Part shown: in pieces, positions 9,167-19,620 of the stretch
How the letters are laid out: every line of letters begins with the position of its first letter
Numbering within the stretch: the first letter of the stretch is position 1
Assembly (NCBI GenBank): GCA_009760855.2
Contig: WPIO01000202.1
Span: 1-64,000 of the forward strand
Source: Cristatella mucedo
Lineage: Eukaryota; Bryozoa; Phylactolaemata; Cristatellidae
DNA: 64,000 nucleotides
Reading direction: 5' to 3'
Made by a program: the position numbers and the translations under genes
The notes under the pieces: generated by a model
Database searches by the model: none
What the model saw: the letters and a program-made list of their open reading frames with translations, nothing else
Told to the model about the DNA's origin: nothing

Positions 9167-9689
9167 CAATAGTAAAAAAAAAATCAATGTAAGTTATTCC
9201 ACTTGCAACAGTAAATTTATCGATAGCATATCTACACGTTCCATCTATATTAATTATTAAAACTAGAGTACCACTAACTCCATACGTCGATTCACTTGTT
9301 AATTCTACGTATGCATTTGTTTTATTAGTTGCATACATAACTCCACTAACCATTGCAAAGTCAGGTAATACTCCTGGAAAGAATGTTTTAAGATTAGTAT
9401 TGTATCCAACAATATCTCCAGTAATCGCAATAACAGGTATATCTCCAGGTGTGAGTTGTTGTAGTTGAAATTTGTTTCCTGTACTTCCATTAGCAGTAAT
9501 ATTCAAACCAAGCATATTAAGATAAAATACGTTTGGATAAGTACCAGAGCTTGCTCCAAAATATCTAAATATTTGTTTAGCACTATCAACATATTGTTTC
9601 GTTACAGTGTCAGAGTCTTTTAAGTTAGTAATGGTTTTTCCACCCATATTCATACTAGCTGTTGCTTTACCTTGAAACACTTGCGTCAT
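9162..9689 (-). CDS. Fibre-like protein 3, one collar repeat, intact
   Basis: An intact frame of 175 residues from the ATG at 9687-9689. Residues about 10-42 form one collar repeat, ASMNMGGKTITNLKDSDTVT followed by KQYVDSAKQ. The rest is a Gly/Thr/Ile-rich beta domain (GDIPVIAITGDIVGYNTNLK) that ends hydrophobic. The stop codon TAG lies in the TATAG motif of fibre gene 2, so the genes are packed with a three-base gap. The design, one shaft repeat plus a globular head, resembles a short fibre or spike head. The role is inferred. Confidence 0.65.
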   Translation of the reverse strand: MTQVFQGKATASMNMGGKTITNLKDSDTVTKQYVDSAKQIFRYFGASSGTYPNVFYLNMLGLNITANGSTGNKFQLQQLTPGDIPVIAITGDIVGYNTNLKTFFPGVLPDFAMVSGVMYATNKTNAYVELTSESTYGVSGTLVLIINIDGTCRYAIDKFTVASGITYIDFFFTIV

Positions 9690-9690
9690 A

Positions 9691-9697
9691 CTTTATA
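9691..9697 (-). promoter_or_regulatory. TATAAAG box before fibre gene 3
   Basis: CCTATAAAGT directly precedes the ATG at 9687-9689. It is a weaker match to the TATAG core. Confidence 0.3.
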
Positions 9698-9728
9698 GGA
9701 GTCCATAGTTTATAACTTTGTAAGGTCT

Positions 9729-10026
9729 TTAATCACTGTATACAGTTCCATCAGCAGAGTTTCCTGATATACCAAAAACAGTCTTACAATTTAATTGTGA
9801 TGACATCTTTGAATTAGTCTTTGAAAGGAACCCCGTCATACTTGAAACGGTTGCCAAGTCACCTATAACATTTGTGGCTATACTTCCTCCAAAGTTTGAA
9901 GTAAAACCGTAATCCAATCTTATTGCATCACCTTCATTAGCAGGATAACCTAAGCTGGTTACTCTTTTTCCGTTTGCATTGAGGTCGCTGTAAATATATC
10001 CATTAATCTTTCTAACTTTTTTCCAT
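9729..10026 (-). pseudogene. Fibre-like protein 4, short, one frameshift
   Basis: The likely start is the ATG at 10024-10026 after TATAAGTGA. A one-base slip in the A6 run at 10018-10023 separates it from the open frame that continues to the TAA at 9729. The protein would have about 98 residues, with one collar repeat near the start (DLNANGKRVTSLGYPANEGD) and a Ser/Thr-rich remainder. A longer open frame read from 10,364 exists only because it runs antisense through the neighbouring membrane-protein gene, so it was not used as the start. It is the shortest and most upstream of the four fibre genes. Confidence 0.5.
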
Positions 10027-10029
10027 TCA

Positions 10030-10035
10030 CTTATA
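10030..10035 (-). promoter_or_regulatory. TATAAG motif before fibre gene 4
   Basis: ATTATAAGTGA directly precedes the ATG at 10024-10026, in the region between divergent genes. Confidence 0.35.
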
Positions 10036-10044
10036 ATATATACG

Positions 10045-11032
10045 AAGAATAAAAAAGGAAAAGGTGTTGACAGTATAAAAGAAGAAGTAGATACAACTAA
10101 GGAAGTTGTTTCGGGCATTACAACGGCAACAGAAGTAGGTTCTAAAGCAGTTATAAAGATAGTACCTAAAGTTGCTATGAAAATGTCTTTAGAAGCTTCA
10201 AACAAGATCGCAAAGATCGTTCCAAAAGTATTACAATCATTTAAAGTCATTGGAACAGCTACAAAAGCCCTAGGAGGGTTTCTATCGGGAATAACAGGAA
10301 TTGTAGATCTTGGTTTATTCATAAAAGAGATTGTTGAGGATATTGCTTGAGGAAAGTATGGCAATGTCTTTTGGAAAACAATTGCAGATAAAAAAGAAGG
10401 ACTGTCAAAAATGGTGGCATCCTTAGAGGTTGGCTATTACATAAACGAGATATTATTAGAAGCTGAAAGAGGTAAATCTGATTGGTAATTAGATCCTAGT
10501 AAGTTTTTATCAGAAACATTTGGAGAGGAAGTTTCTTGGGATGCAACACAACTAGATCCAATCGCTTGGAAGAAGAACTTTCTTGAAGTAAGATCTGGTG
10601 GATTTTTGCCTGCAATCCCAGCAATCATAGCAAGTATAGCAAGTGTAATAGGAACTGTTGGTTTAGCAGTTTCAATAACTGTAGCGGTTGCAGGATTGAT
10701 AAAAAGAATAGTAGATGAAACAATGTATACTGCTAGAGCACCTAAAATAAATACTCACGAAGAGAGAATGAGTGCTTTATCACTTCAAAGACAAAGATTA
10801 AATAATGCTATTGTAGACGTGAAAAACATGATAGAACTACTTGAAAAGGGGTTGATATCGATTTAAGTGATAAACTACAGAATTCAGAAGTCAAAAACAG
10901 ATTAACTTACCTTAATAAGGGAAGAGAGCTTGTAGAGAAAGGAGGAGTTAGTTATAGTGAAGATTTAAAAAGAGACATAAAAAAAGTAGAAGCTTCTACT
11001 GTTGGTGGACGTAAAACATGTGATTATAAAGC
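10045..11032 (+). pseudogene. Viral membrane protein, plus strand, multiply broken
   Basis: One plus-strand frame reads protein-like from about 10,045 to 10,866 except for a TGA at 10348-10350 and a TAA at 10486-10488. A one-base loss in the GGGG run near 10,850 then shifts it, and the other frame stays open to about 11,030. No ATG is found at the 5' end, so the start is lost or lies in a deleted part. The first half is Lys/Val-rich (EEVDTTKEVVSG, AMKMSLEASNKIAKIVPKVL). A long hydrophobic span at 10,609-10,715 (PAIPAIIASIASVIGTVGLA) followed by LIKRIV is a clear membrane segment. A charged helical tail follows. It is the only gene on this strand and marks the right end of the element. The family is not recognised. 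Confidence 0.55.
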
Positions 11033-11353
11033 TGAAAGTCCCATGCTGTCGAGTAATCTTTTTGCACAAGGTAAGAGTGCAAAAAGAGGCAAGCTGAGGC
11101 GGCTTTGTACTTCGGCCCGCAACGGCTGCTATGTGGGCGTGGCCAGACCGGAAATCGGTGTCCCACCCCAGCAGGACTCACACCCGGCCGACGGGCCGGG
11201 TCTACGTTTGAGCGTGATGGGAACGTAGCAGTGTCAAGTTAAAGAAGGTCCAAAATATGTGTTAGTGTGTGTGATAATTCAGCGCAAAGACCGAAATACG
11301 TACTTGTGTATATGATCGGCCGGGATCTCGATACTTAATCTCAGTCTCACGTA
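11031..11353. other. Junction region between virus remnant and host repeats
   Basis: Base composition changes from AT-rich to GC-rich near 11,030-11,100. I see no gene, terminal repeat or recognisable transposon here. Confidence 0.4.
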
Positions 11354-11459
11354 CAGTCGTCGCTCGAATGTCGTGGTAAATCAGTTATAGACTTTACTGC
11401 GGTAAGTGAATTTCCCTGAAGTAGGATTCCTTATTTTTTTAAATCTATAATTTTCTTGG

Positions 11460-11690
11460 AACATACTCACTACCTCAACTGCTCTCCTGACCTACTCACT
11501 ACCTCAACTACTCTCCTGACTCAGCTAGGCTTCCCACTTTCTGTTACGGGAGATAAAGTTCGTTGGCTACCAAATGCGTACCGAAAGCCACTTAGGCTGT
11601 AATTGCGCTGAACAAAACTCTTCTGCGTAACACCCACATAGTCTTGCCGGTTGTGTGGAGTTACAGACGGAGATAAATTGCACGGAAAAC
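11460..11690 (+). mobile_element. LINE-A 3' fragment nested in the DNA transposon
   Basis: Sequence from the ACTCACTACCTCAAC stretch to GGAGTTACAGACGGAGATA is the reverse complement of the 3' part of the LINE-A copy at 12,922. It interrupts sequence that is continuous in transposon copy B. Confidence 0.7.
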
Positions 11691-12196
11691 CTGTTCATGA
11701 CCCTCTAAATGCGGTTTTTAACATTAATAGAGCTCCGCACATGAAACATCTCTCCACCGAGCATTACACTCTAATGCCCAATATATTAGCTAAATAAGGG
11801 AAAGTGGGACATTAAACGTTACAAATATCATGTTATTATTATTACAGAAACGTGTATGCCGCAAACGTACGAGCAACGAACCTACACGAGGCCGAGGCAA
11901 TCAGCAGCCAGGATGGGAAGAGGAGAGGTTAGCCAATCAGTGAGCAGCAGCCTCTGGTTGGCTTGGTTTCGCGCGGCAGCCAGTGTTTCGGAAAAAGTTC
12001 TCACCCAAACTCGTGGATTGGATGAGTGGCTGCGCTTGGCGTAGCAGGATTTGTAGGGTTGCTAGAATGCATAGGCCTACACCCCATGCCTACAGTTATT
12101 TTAATTTTAATTGTAATACAGGGGTGTATTATGGTCTCAGACAACCTAGCCCATTGCTTCATTTTCACTATCTCAATCTACTTTTTAATGGATATA

Positions 12197-12833
12197 TCAG
12201 GGCTCTGTGATTGGTCCAGTTCTTTTTACGATTTATACTCTCCCTCTTGCCGATGTGATTTCCGAGCACAATCGAGTCTTTCACTTCTATGCACATGACA
12301 ACGCAGTTCTACCCCTGCTTTGATCCCTCACCATCCTGCAGCACGTCGAATTCTCTCAGGTCCCTTGCTGCAGGTATTGACAACATCCGAACATGGATGG
12401 CAGCAAGCTTTCTTAAATTGAATGATAAAACCAACTTACTACTTATGAGCAAACCAAGTGTGATTCAGAAATTGGAAAGGGTAACGCCCAAAATCGGCTC
12501 TGCCAGAATATTGTAATGCCGACAATATTCCTTCGCTTTACTACGTGTAAAAAAATTAGCTAAAACTGCATCGACTTATTACAGCATTTAGTGGGTCCCT
12601 GCGATTCGTCTTTTATAGGCTTATGCTTTCTAACACTGTGAATGCTGCCTCTAACCGAAGTTGCATGCTAACCCTGTGCATGTCACCCCTAACCATGCTA
12701 TTCTTGCCGTATATCGAGCATGCTACCGCTAACAATTTGATCGTGCATCCTTTGCAGCAAATGTAAAGTGCCTGTAAAGAAATTGAGTTCTCCAAGGGCG
12801 ACACATAGAATTTAGTATTATCCTTATATTATT
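12197..12833 (+). mobile_element. LINE-B 3' fragment nested in the DNA transposon
   Basis: It begins inside the reverse transcriptase ([10 protein letters not shown]-like reading), continues with RTWMAASFLKLND and KPSVIQKLER, carries the usual 3' tail and ends near TTAGTATTATCC. Internal deletions make it short. Confidence 0.75.
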
Positions 12834-12921
12834 CCACAACTATTTGGAAAAACGCGAGCGAGTGAAACCGCAAGCGAGCGAAGCCGCGACAGTTGAATCA
12901 CGAAGTGGCTAGGGACGACTG

Positions 12922-15545
12922 TAATGTAATGTAATGTATCTCCGTCAGTAACTCCACAAAGTCATACAGACCATGTGGGTGTTACGCAGGAGAGTTTTGT
13001 ATAGCGCACTCACAGCCTCTGCGGCTTTCGGTACGCATTCGGTACCCAACAGACTTCGTCTCACGCAACAAAGAGAAAGTGGGAAGCACAGCAGAGTTAG
13101 GAGAGCAGTTGAGGTAGTGAGTAGCATAGAAGTAGCAGTTCAGGACCGTTGAAAAAGATGTGCCATAGTCGGCAGTTGGAGAGATGTCGTTGCGTAAGAA
13201 TTGTGGAAGCGAGTTCTACAGTCTAGGACCTGCAGAGCTAAAGCTTCTGTCGCCAACTGTCTTTAAGCGGAGGAATGGGACAGCTAATTTATTGTCCACA
13301 CAGGACCTGAGGGCGCGAACAGGCTGAAACTGATGCAGCAGTTCAGCTAGGTATGAAGGAGCCAAGCCGTGGCGGGCCTTGTGGGTCAGCGTAAGAACTT
13401 TGCTCTGTTTCCTTTGCTCAACCGGCAACCATTCTAGCTCTTTCAGCAAAGGAGACACGTGCTCAAACCGCTGGGACTTGAAGACCAGCCTTGCAGCCAT
13501 ATTCATAGTCCGCTGTAGTGGCATAATAGCTTTCTTTGGTAGCCCAGCCAAGAGGGAATTACAATAATCAAGCCGAGACAGAACTAAAGAGCTAGTTAAA
13601 TTTTTTACAAGCCACTGTGGGAGACAGCTTCTAATCTTGGATAGGGATCGGATGTGATGGCTAGCTGTAGAGGCAGTCTTCTGAATGAAGCTTTTGAAAT
13701 TGAGGCAGCTGTCGAACACGACACCTAGATTACGAGCACGTGGTGAAGGTCGCACAATAGCATCACCTATTAGAACAGCAAAGCCTTTTAATCCAGCCAC
13801 ATGCTTAGGGTGTCCTATGAGAAGCAGTTCGGTTTTATCGTCATTTAATTTCAGGAAGTTTTCCGACATCCAGGATCGAATATCGGCAAGGCAAGCATTC
13901 AGTTTCTCAGTTGCTGCAGCAGATTCCGACGGTTTAAATGACATATACAACTGAGTATCGTCAGCATAGAAGTGATATCCTATTCAATGGACCTTAATCA
14001 CTTTTCCCAGAGGTTGCGTATAAATGAAGAACAGCAAGGGACCAAGTACAGACCCTTGAGGGACTCCACAGGTGACCCTTCTCATGTCTGAGACCTGACC
14101 CCCACACGACACGGATTGAACACGATCAGACAAGTGGGATTTAAACCACGCCAGTGCTTCGTCTGCCAGACCGATCGTTGTTCTCAATCGTTCAAGCAGA
14201 ACTTCGTGATCAATGGTGTCGAAGGCAGCAGACAGATCTAGCAGAGCTAGGGCACTGACATTCCCGTCGTCGTTGCCACGTAGAATGTCATTGTTAACAC
14301 GGAGGAGAGCAGTTTCAGTAGAGTGCTGCCTCTTGAAACCTGATTGAAATGTTTCTGACATTCCATTATTTTCAATATGTTCAACTAGCTGCTTAGCAAC
14401 AATTTTTTCAAGAATCTTCGATAAGAACGGAAGAAGGGAAACTGGACGATAGTTTGCCAGGACCTCTGTGTCTAATCCGGGCTTTTTAAGAATAGGTCTA
14501 ACGATTGCCGATTTGAAGGACTTGGGGACGATCCCTTTTCCCAAAGAAGCATTACAAATCTTGGTTATGGCAGGGCTAAGTTGGTCTGCAAGTGAAGACC
14601 ACAGAGATGAAGGTATAGGGTCTTCAGGAGACGAGCTCTTTTTGCTAGACCTTATTAAGGCAGCCACATCACAGGCAGAAACATCGGAGAATCTTTTAAG
14701 AAAGGTCACAGGTTGAGGAACGGCGATTGCTTTGGTCGGAGGGGGCTTAATGGAGGCACGAATGTGCACAATTTTTTCAGTAAAGAAGGCTGAAAACCTT
14801 TCGACTGAGCCCTTAATATCTGGGGAGTCAGACCTGGCAGCATTGGCCAGTAAATGGTTTACTGTCTTATAAATCTGTTTAGTGTCCGACTGGCAGGAAT
14901 TCAGTTTTCTAATGAAAAAAGAAGCCCTGGCTTTTTTAAGCTTTCGTGTGTAAACTCGAAGGAAGTCTTTAAAATTGACTAGGTCTGCCTCAGACCCCGA
15001 TTTCTTGAAACGACGTTCCAGCCTGCGCTTAACACGGCGCATCTTAAGGAGTTTTTTTGTAAAGTGAAAGCAATCTCGACGACTTTGAACACGGATAGAG
15101 CAAACGGGAGCATGCTTTTCAAGAGCACTCCTGAGTGTCATGTTCATAGCATCTGTGAGGGTATCGAGGCTGCCGGTCGAGTCTGAATGCAGATCAAGAA
15201 GGCCTGCATCACAAACAGATTACAAAAACTTGTCCATGTCAATGCTTTGTAAGTTACGTCGTTTGGCAAATTCGACATTGCCCTGCACGTACGAAGGAGC
15301 AGGAACAGTAAACGAGACCGAACAATGATCTGAGAGGGTCAGTGGGCACACCACAAAGTCAGTGGGGAGGACATCCTTAGTGATCACGAGATCTAGAATG
15401 TGGCCACCGACGTGGGTGCTATGATTAACGTGTTGGGCCAAACTAAGATTCTCCAGACAGTCAAGAAATGAGCGGACCTGGCTGTTTACCTCCTCTTGCA
15501 AGTCGTTGTATTTGCCGCAGACGATTAAGATGTAAGGGATCCATT
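12922..15545 (-). mobile_element. LINE-A: CR1/L2-like retrotransposon, 5' truncated, near-complete reverse transcriptase
   Basis: On the minus strand one frame runs from about 15,545 into the 3' region. It starts in the last part of an apurinic endonuclease domain (THVGGHILDLVITK, then LTLSDHCSVSF), crosses a TAA at 15,220, and continues into a reverse transcriptase with [45 protein letters not shown] and the catalytic YADD. A TGA just before the YADD block (about 13,984) is the second stop in the otherwise single frame. The thumb and C-terminal region (FLKLNDDKTELLLIG, RLDYCNSLLAGLP, LEWLPVEQR) follow. The 3' end is a short TAATG repeat at 12,922. Domain order and motifs place it in the CR1/L2 group of non-LTR elements. 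It cannot be autonomous in this state. Confidence 0.85.
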
Positions 15546-17640
15546 TTTTGAAAGCTGTGCTGACGTCTAAGAATTAATTTGACTGATAGTAAATTTCAAA
15601 TTAATTAAAACCAATGTGGCCATGCAGTAACAGTGTCTTGTTTATATACTCCGAAAGACGGTTAAAACAATACAACTTAAGAAGGTCTCCTGTCATAAAC
15701 GCAAACTCAAAACGTGAGCACACGTTTCTTCATAAAGAAATCTCTCCAGTAGTTTGTCTAAGAATATTGTAAGCGCTCGCAAGAACAGTTTACGAAAAAT
15801 AATAATGACACCATGAGAAGTAAGCAGAGCTAACTGTAAAAAGGAAAAAACGATACGAGGAATATAGTTATTGATATAGATATAGTTATAGATATAGTTA
15901 TAGTTATTGAAGGGCCAATTTACGAGAGGAAGAAAGTAACCGTAGCAGCCGTACGCATTGAAGACCCGATGAAGTTCTCGGTCCAGGTCAAATTCAAAGG
16001 TGCCAGAGTTACATGGTGCATTGAAGCAACTCCAACGTTCCCAAATCGGAAAAACTTGCATCCCTTCGTAAGTCTGCTACTCTCAACCTCCACGAGCAGC
16101 CTCTATACATTAATACAGTTCCTTTATCTGGGCAGTCATTTATTTCCACCAGTAATAGCACCTCATTCTATGTGGTCGTAGTAAGTTAAGAGTTATTTCG
16201 ACCTTAAAAGAAAAAGATAAACTTTGCAGGTCAATGTGATTAAACCGGAAAAGCCATATGAAATGAAAGTAATTGCACACCGCCCAAAATAAATGCCTGC
16301 ATTTCAACCATCTAAATAAAAATGTTCTGTAAATTAAAGCAGGAAAATAAGGCGGAAATTAATAAGCAAGGGAGAAAAAACAGGAAGTGAAAAAATGAAT
16401 GGAACAAAGTAAATATCAAAAGGCTCATTACGATGAAACAGTAACCAAGTAATGTACGGGTTAAGGAATATCTAGCGATATCTTGACCTACTTAAGAATA
16501 AGGCTGAATCTTCAAAAATCAGCTAAATGTCTGACATTCGAAGGCCTATTGCTTGGCTAAAATTCTTCTACTTGTATGCCGACGTCTTCCACAGCAACAG
16601 CTATATTTCGGAGAGGTGTAGTGTCAAGATATATTGTTTTTAGGAGTTTCAGTGACTTACAAGTTCTCATTCGGCGTGCTTTAAACGTTTGAAAGCGACT
16701 CTAACCTGAAAAAATATTTTTCGTCATTATTATTATTATTATAAGCACACTCTCGTGGAAGTGAGTTACTTGGACTGTTGGTCAATGGCTTTACGCGCTA
16801 ACACGCGCTAGATCATACACAGGTAAGCACAGATAAGTACAGAACACAGGTAAGCACCGAGCACAGGTAGCTACAGATTACAGGTAAGCACATAGTATTC
16901 AGAAACAAAAAGACATGTTCACTGAGGCTGCGAGAGCTGAGCATACAGCTGAGAGCTGAGTTGAGACCTGCATATCTGAGACTTAAAAGCCGCAGTCTTT
17001 TTAAGTAGATACCATGGCAGAAAGCAAGCTCCACACTTCCGGTGCCTATGAACTGATGACCTCGACACCAACAGATGTTAATCTATTACAGCATACTATT
17101 AGATGATTAGAATAGTTGTCGAGGGCACAGGATTGATGAAGTGAGGATGACGGTAGGCGGGTGCAAGCAAGTGAAGGGACCTCTAAGCTTGAGTGGGGGA
17201 TCTCAAAATTGATTCGATGCTTAATAGAGAGCCAGGGATGCTTAGACTGGAGTGTTGCGATGTGGCTGCGAGTCTTTCATGCTGAGCTGCTATATTATGG
17301 TGATCTCGAAGTGAGATCAGTAGTCCGACGGATAGAAAAACAGCGAGAGAGATTAGGAGAAACTTCATACTCAAAACTTTATCGGTCAACATTAGTTTCC
17401 TCAAACCCAATGCTCGCTCAGTCAAGATTTTCGTTCTCAAGCTAGCTCTTACGTATGTGAAATTATACCGACAATTTCCGTTCCATGGAAATCCGAAAAA
17501 GTGCCCCCAATAGTCAGTTGCAGGTGCAGACACTAGCAGTTCGTCTAATCTGCTGTTGATCGCATCACTGCAATGTCGTTGCTTTTTGTCAAAGCTACTG
17601 TCTAGGTGCTACTTTACAAGCATCTGGTTCAATTCAGCGT
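15546..17640. other. No gene recognised; AT-rich spacer with degenerate LINE sequence
   Basis: It holds short TATAG-type repeats near 15,870-15,905, degenerate AGGTAAGCAC-like repeats near 16,820-16,890, and a decayed minus-strand reverse transcriptase stretch near 17,190-17,340. No convincing coding sequence was found. Confidence 0.5.
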
Positions 17641-17649
17641 TCTCAGTCT

Positions 17650-18592
17650 GGTTTGGTTTACCAGCACGTCGAATTCTCTCCGCTTCCTTGCTGCATGTAA
17701 TGATGACTTCCGCACACGGATGGCACTAAGCGTTTTTAAATTGAATGATGATAAAAGTAACTTACTAGTTATGGGTAAACCAAGTGTGATTCAGAAATTG
17801 GAAAGGCTAACGCTCAAAATCGGCTCTGCCAGCATATCTGCTGTTGAATCTTCGCGAAATCAAGTTGTCCTGTTCCAAAGCGACCTTTCTTTGGACGACC
17901 ACATCTGCTCCACAATCAAGTCTGCCTACTTTCAGCGAAAAAGCATTGCTAAAATTCGGGATGATTTAGACAGAGATACCACGTCCAAGTTGGTGCATGA
18001 ATTTTAACATCCCGTCTTTACTTCTGTAACTCCGCTTGCTGGCCTACCGGCCTGTGCAATCAGGCGCTTGCAGCTGGTGCAAAACTCTGCAGCTAGGCTA
18101 GTCTGTCGTCAGCATCGCAGTTGCCACATCACACAATCTCTTGCCGACCTGCACTGGCTCCCAGTCAAGCAACGCACCGATTTCGATGTTACCTATACCT
18201 CGTACAATTCTCGAATCTTTCGGAGGCCGCGCCTTTAGTTTGTATGCTCCGGCAGCTTGGAACTCACTCGCGACTTCTGCCACGACGTCCTCAGATTTGA
18301 CCACATTTCAAAGGAAAGTAAAAACGCACCTATTTAGGATAGCGTTTAGTGGGTCCCTGTGATTCGTCTTCTACGTGCTTATGCGTGCTGATATTTCGCA
18401 TTTCATCACTAGCCACACTTGCATGCTGACCCTGTGCGTGTGACCCCTAACCATGTTATTCCTGTTGTTTATTGAGTATGCTACCACTAATTATTCGATC
18501 GTGCTTCCTTTTCGGCAAATGTATAGTGCCTAGAAAGATATTGAATATTCTGAAGGCGCTGTGTCAAGTGCAATATTATTACCATTAAGACT
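17650..18592 (+). mobile_element. LINE-B 3' fragment
   Basis: The reverse transcriptase C-terminal reading (FKLNDDKSNLLVMGKPSVIQ, SDLSLDDHICSTIKSAYFQ, DLDRDTTSKLVH) is followed by a degenerate remainder and the LINE-B 3' tail ending in an AGTGCAATATTATTACC stretch. Several frameshifts are present. Confidence 0.8.
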
Positions 18593-19300
18593 GCAGAATT
18601 TAAAGGCTGAAGCTTAGCGATTAACGAGCAGAGCAGGAACGAAGCTCAACCACAGCTTGTAACCGCCTTTGAAATATATGAAAAGTTGAAATATATACTA
18701 CGTCCAAAAATTGAATTTTATATTCCCGAATATATATTTCAATTTTGTAATATATATACTTCGAAACGTAGAGATAAAAACGTCGTCAGTCGTGTAGGGA
18801 CCCACTGACCTTCTGTTTTGGTTGACGCTGGTGCTGCACGTACAAGTCGCTAGCGGCGATACCAAGGTTCGACGCTTCGCCAGCCCGTCGGCTGAGACGA
18901 GCGGCGTTTGAGCGCTTCGCTTGCGGCCTTCAAGTTCTGTCCAGACCGCTGAAGCCCCCCCCCCCATTTGTAACCAAATGTACTCGCTAGCTTTGATGTA
19001 CTGCTAACGGCTTCTTTCTGTGACTATTTTACAGCCGAAAAGGACGTAAAGAATCATTTTGAGTACCAAAAAGAATACGAAAAGTGCATCGTAGCTTGGC
19101 AGTGACGGAAAGAAAGGCATTCACTTCAACGTTCGAACACAATCTGGGCGTTAGAGGCCCGAGCAAGTAGAAACGCGGGCCATCCCAATATTTACAATAC
19201 GAGTGGGTGACAAAGCATACGTGGCATTGCAGGGAAACAATTATATTATAAGTTATTTGGATCTCGCTACGCTCGGCCAAACTGAGTGCAAAAATTCCTC
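18593..19300. other. No feature recognised
   Basis: Mixed-composition sequence with a C-rich run at 18,957-18,964. No supported gene. Confidence 0.4.
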
Positions 19301-19319
19301 AAATCTTGTAACCGAGTTT

Positions 19320-19495
19320 TTCAATTTCTAAATCACGCTTTCTTTGCCTTTAACGAGCAAGTTGGTTTAGTCAAACTCAATTTAAGAAAGCAGGCTGCCA
19401 TCCATGTGCGAATGTCATCAATACATGCAACAAGAGAGTTCAGAGAACACTTCGTGCTGGAGGGCTGGGATGGATCAAAGCAGAGGTACAACTGA
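19320..19495 (-). mobile_element. LINE-B reverse transcriptase fragment
   Basis: The minus-strand reading contains LNSLVACIDDIRTWMAACFLK, parallel to the LINE-B copy at 27,700. It is adjacent to an oppositely oriented LINE-B tail at 19,555-19,620. Confidence 0.65.
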
Positions 19496-19554
19496 TCTTT
19501 TAGAAGTGCATGCCTAGGATTCTGCCTAGTAATGGCATCGGAAAGAGGGAGAGT

Positions 19555-19620
19555 AAAGCACCTAAAGAGAGAGATTGAGTTCTCTGATGGCGCTTTATCA
19601 AGCGCATTATTATTATTATT
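19555..19620 (+). mobile_element. LINE-B tail
   Basis: Matches the conserved GAGATTGAGTTCTCTGA and GCGCTTTATCAAGCGCATT tail followed by ATT repeats. Confidence 0.7.

Larger units (their letters stand above)
1..11030. mobile_element. Endogenous Polinton-like / Maverick-type virus remnant (left end outside window)
   Basis: This AT-rich block is compact and intron-free, with eleven minus-strand genes and one plus-strand gene, unlike the rest of the window. The packaging ATPase, the capsid-sized protein with double-jelly-roll style sequence, the triplicated jelly-roll-like proteins and the fibre proteins form a virion morphogenesis set known from Polintons and Polinton-like viruses. The right limit is placed where AT-rich coding sequence gives way to GC-rich non-coding DNA near 11,030. 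I see no terminal inverted repeat or target duplication there. Polymerase, integrase and protease genes are not visible. Most genes are broken, and a host retrotransposon tail lies inside one, so the copy is fixed in the genome and decaying. The virus lineage is inferred from family knowledge, not from a search. Confidence 0.8.
11354..12921. mobile_element. Non-autonomous pogo/mariner-like DNA transposon, copy A (two nested insertions)
   Basis: The left end CAGTCGTCGCTCG and the right end GGGACGACTG form an inverted terminal repeat, flanked on both sides by TA (11352-11353 and 12922-12923). Internal sequence matches copy B at 49,492-50,456, with shared blocks such as AACCTGTTCATGACCCTCTA and CATAGGCCTAC. 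No transposase is encoded. TA duplication and CAGTCGTCCCTCG-type ends are typical of pogo/Tigger relatives. LINE-A and LINE-B tails are inserted at about 11,460-11,690 and 12,197-12,833. Confidence 0.75.

Noticed and set aside
9729-10364. 211-codon frame as the full fibre 4 gene
   Set aside because: Its first two thirds are antisense to the plus-strand membrane gene, and a motif-supported ATG lies at 10,024-10,026.
1-11030. Protein-primed polymerase, retroviral-type integrase and adenovirus-type protease expected in a Polinton
   Set aside because: No frame in the window shows their motifs; they may lie to the left.
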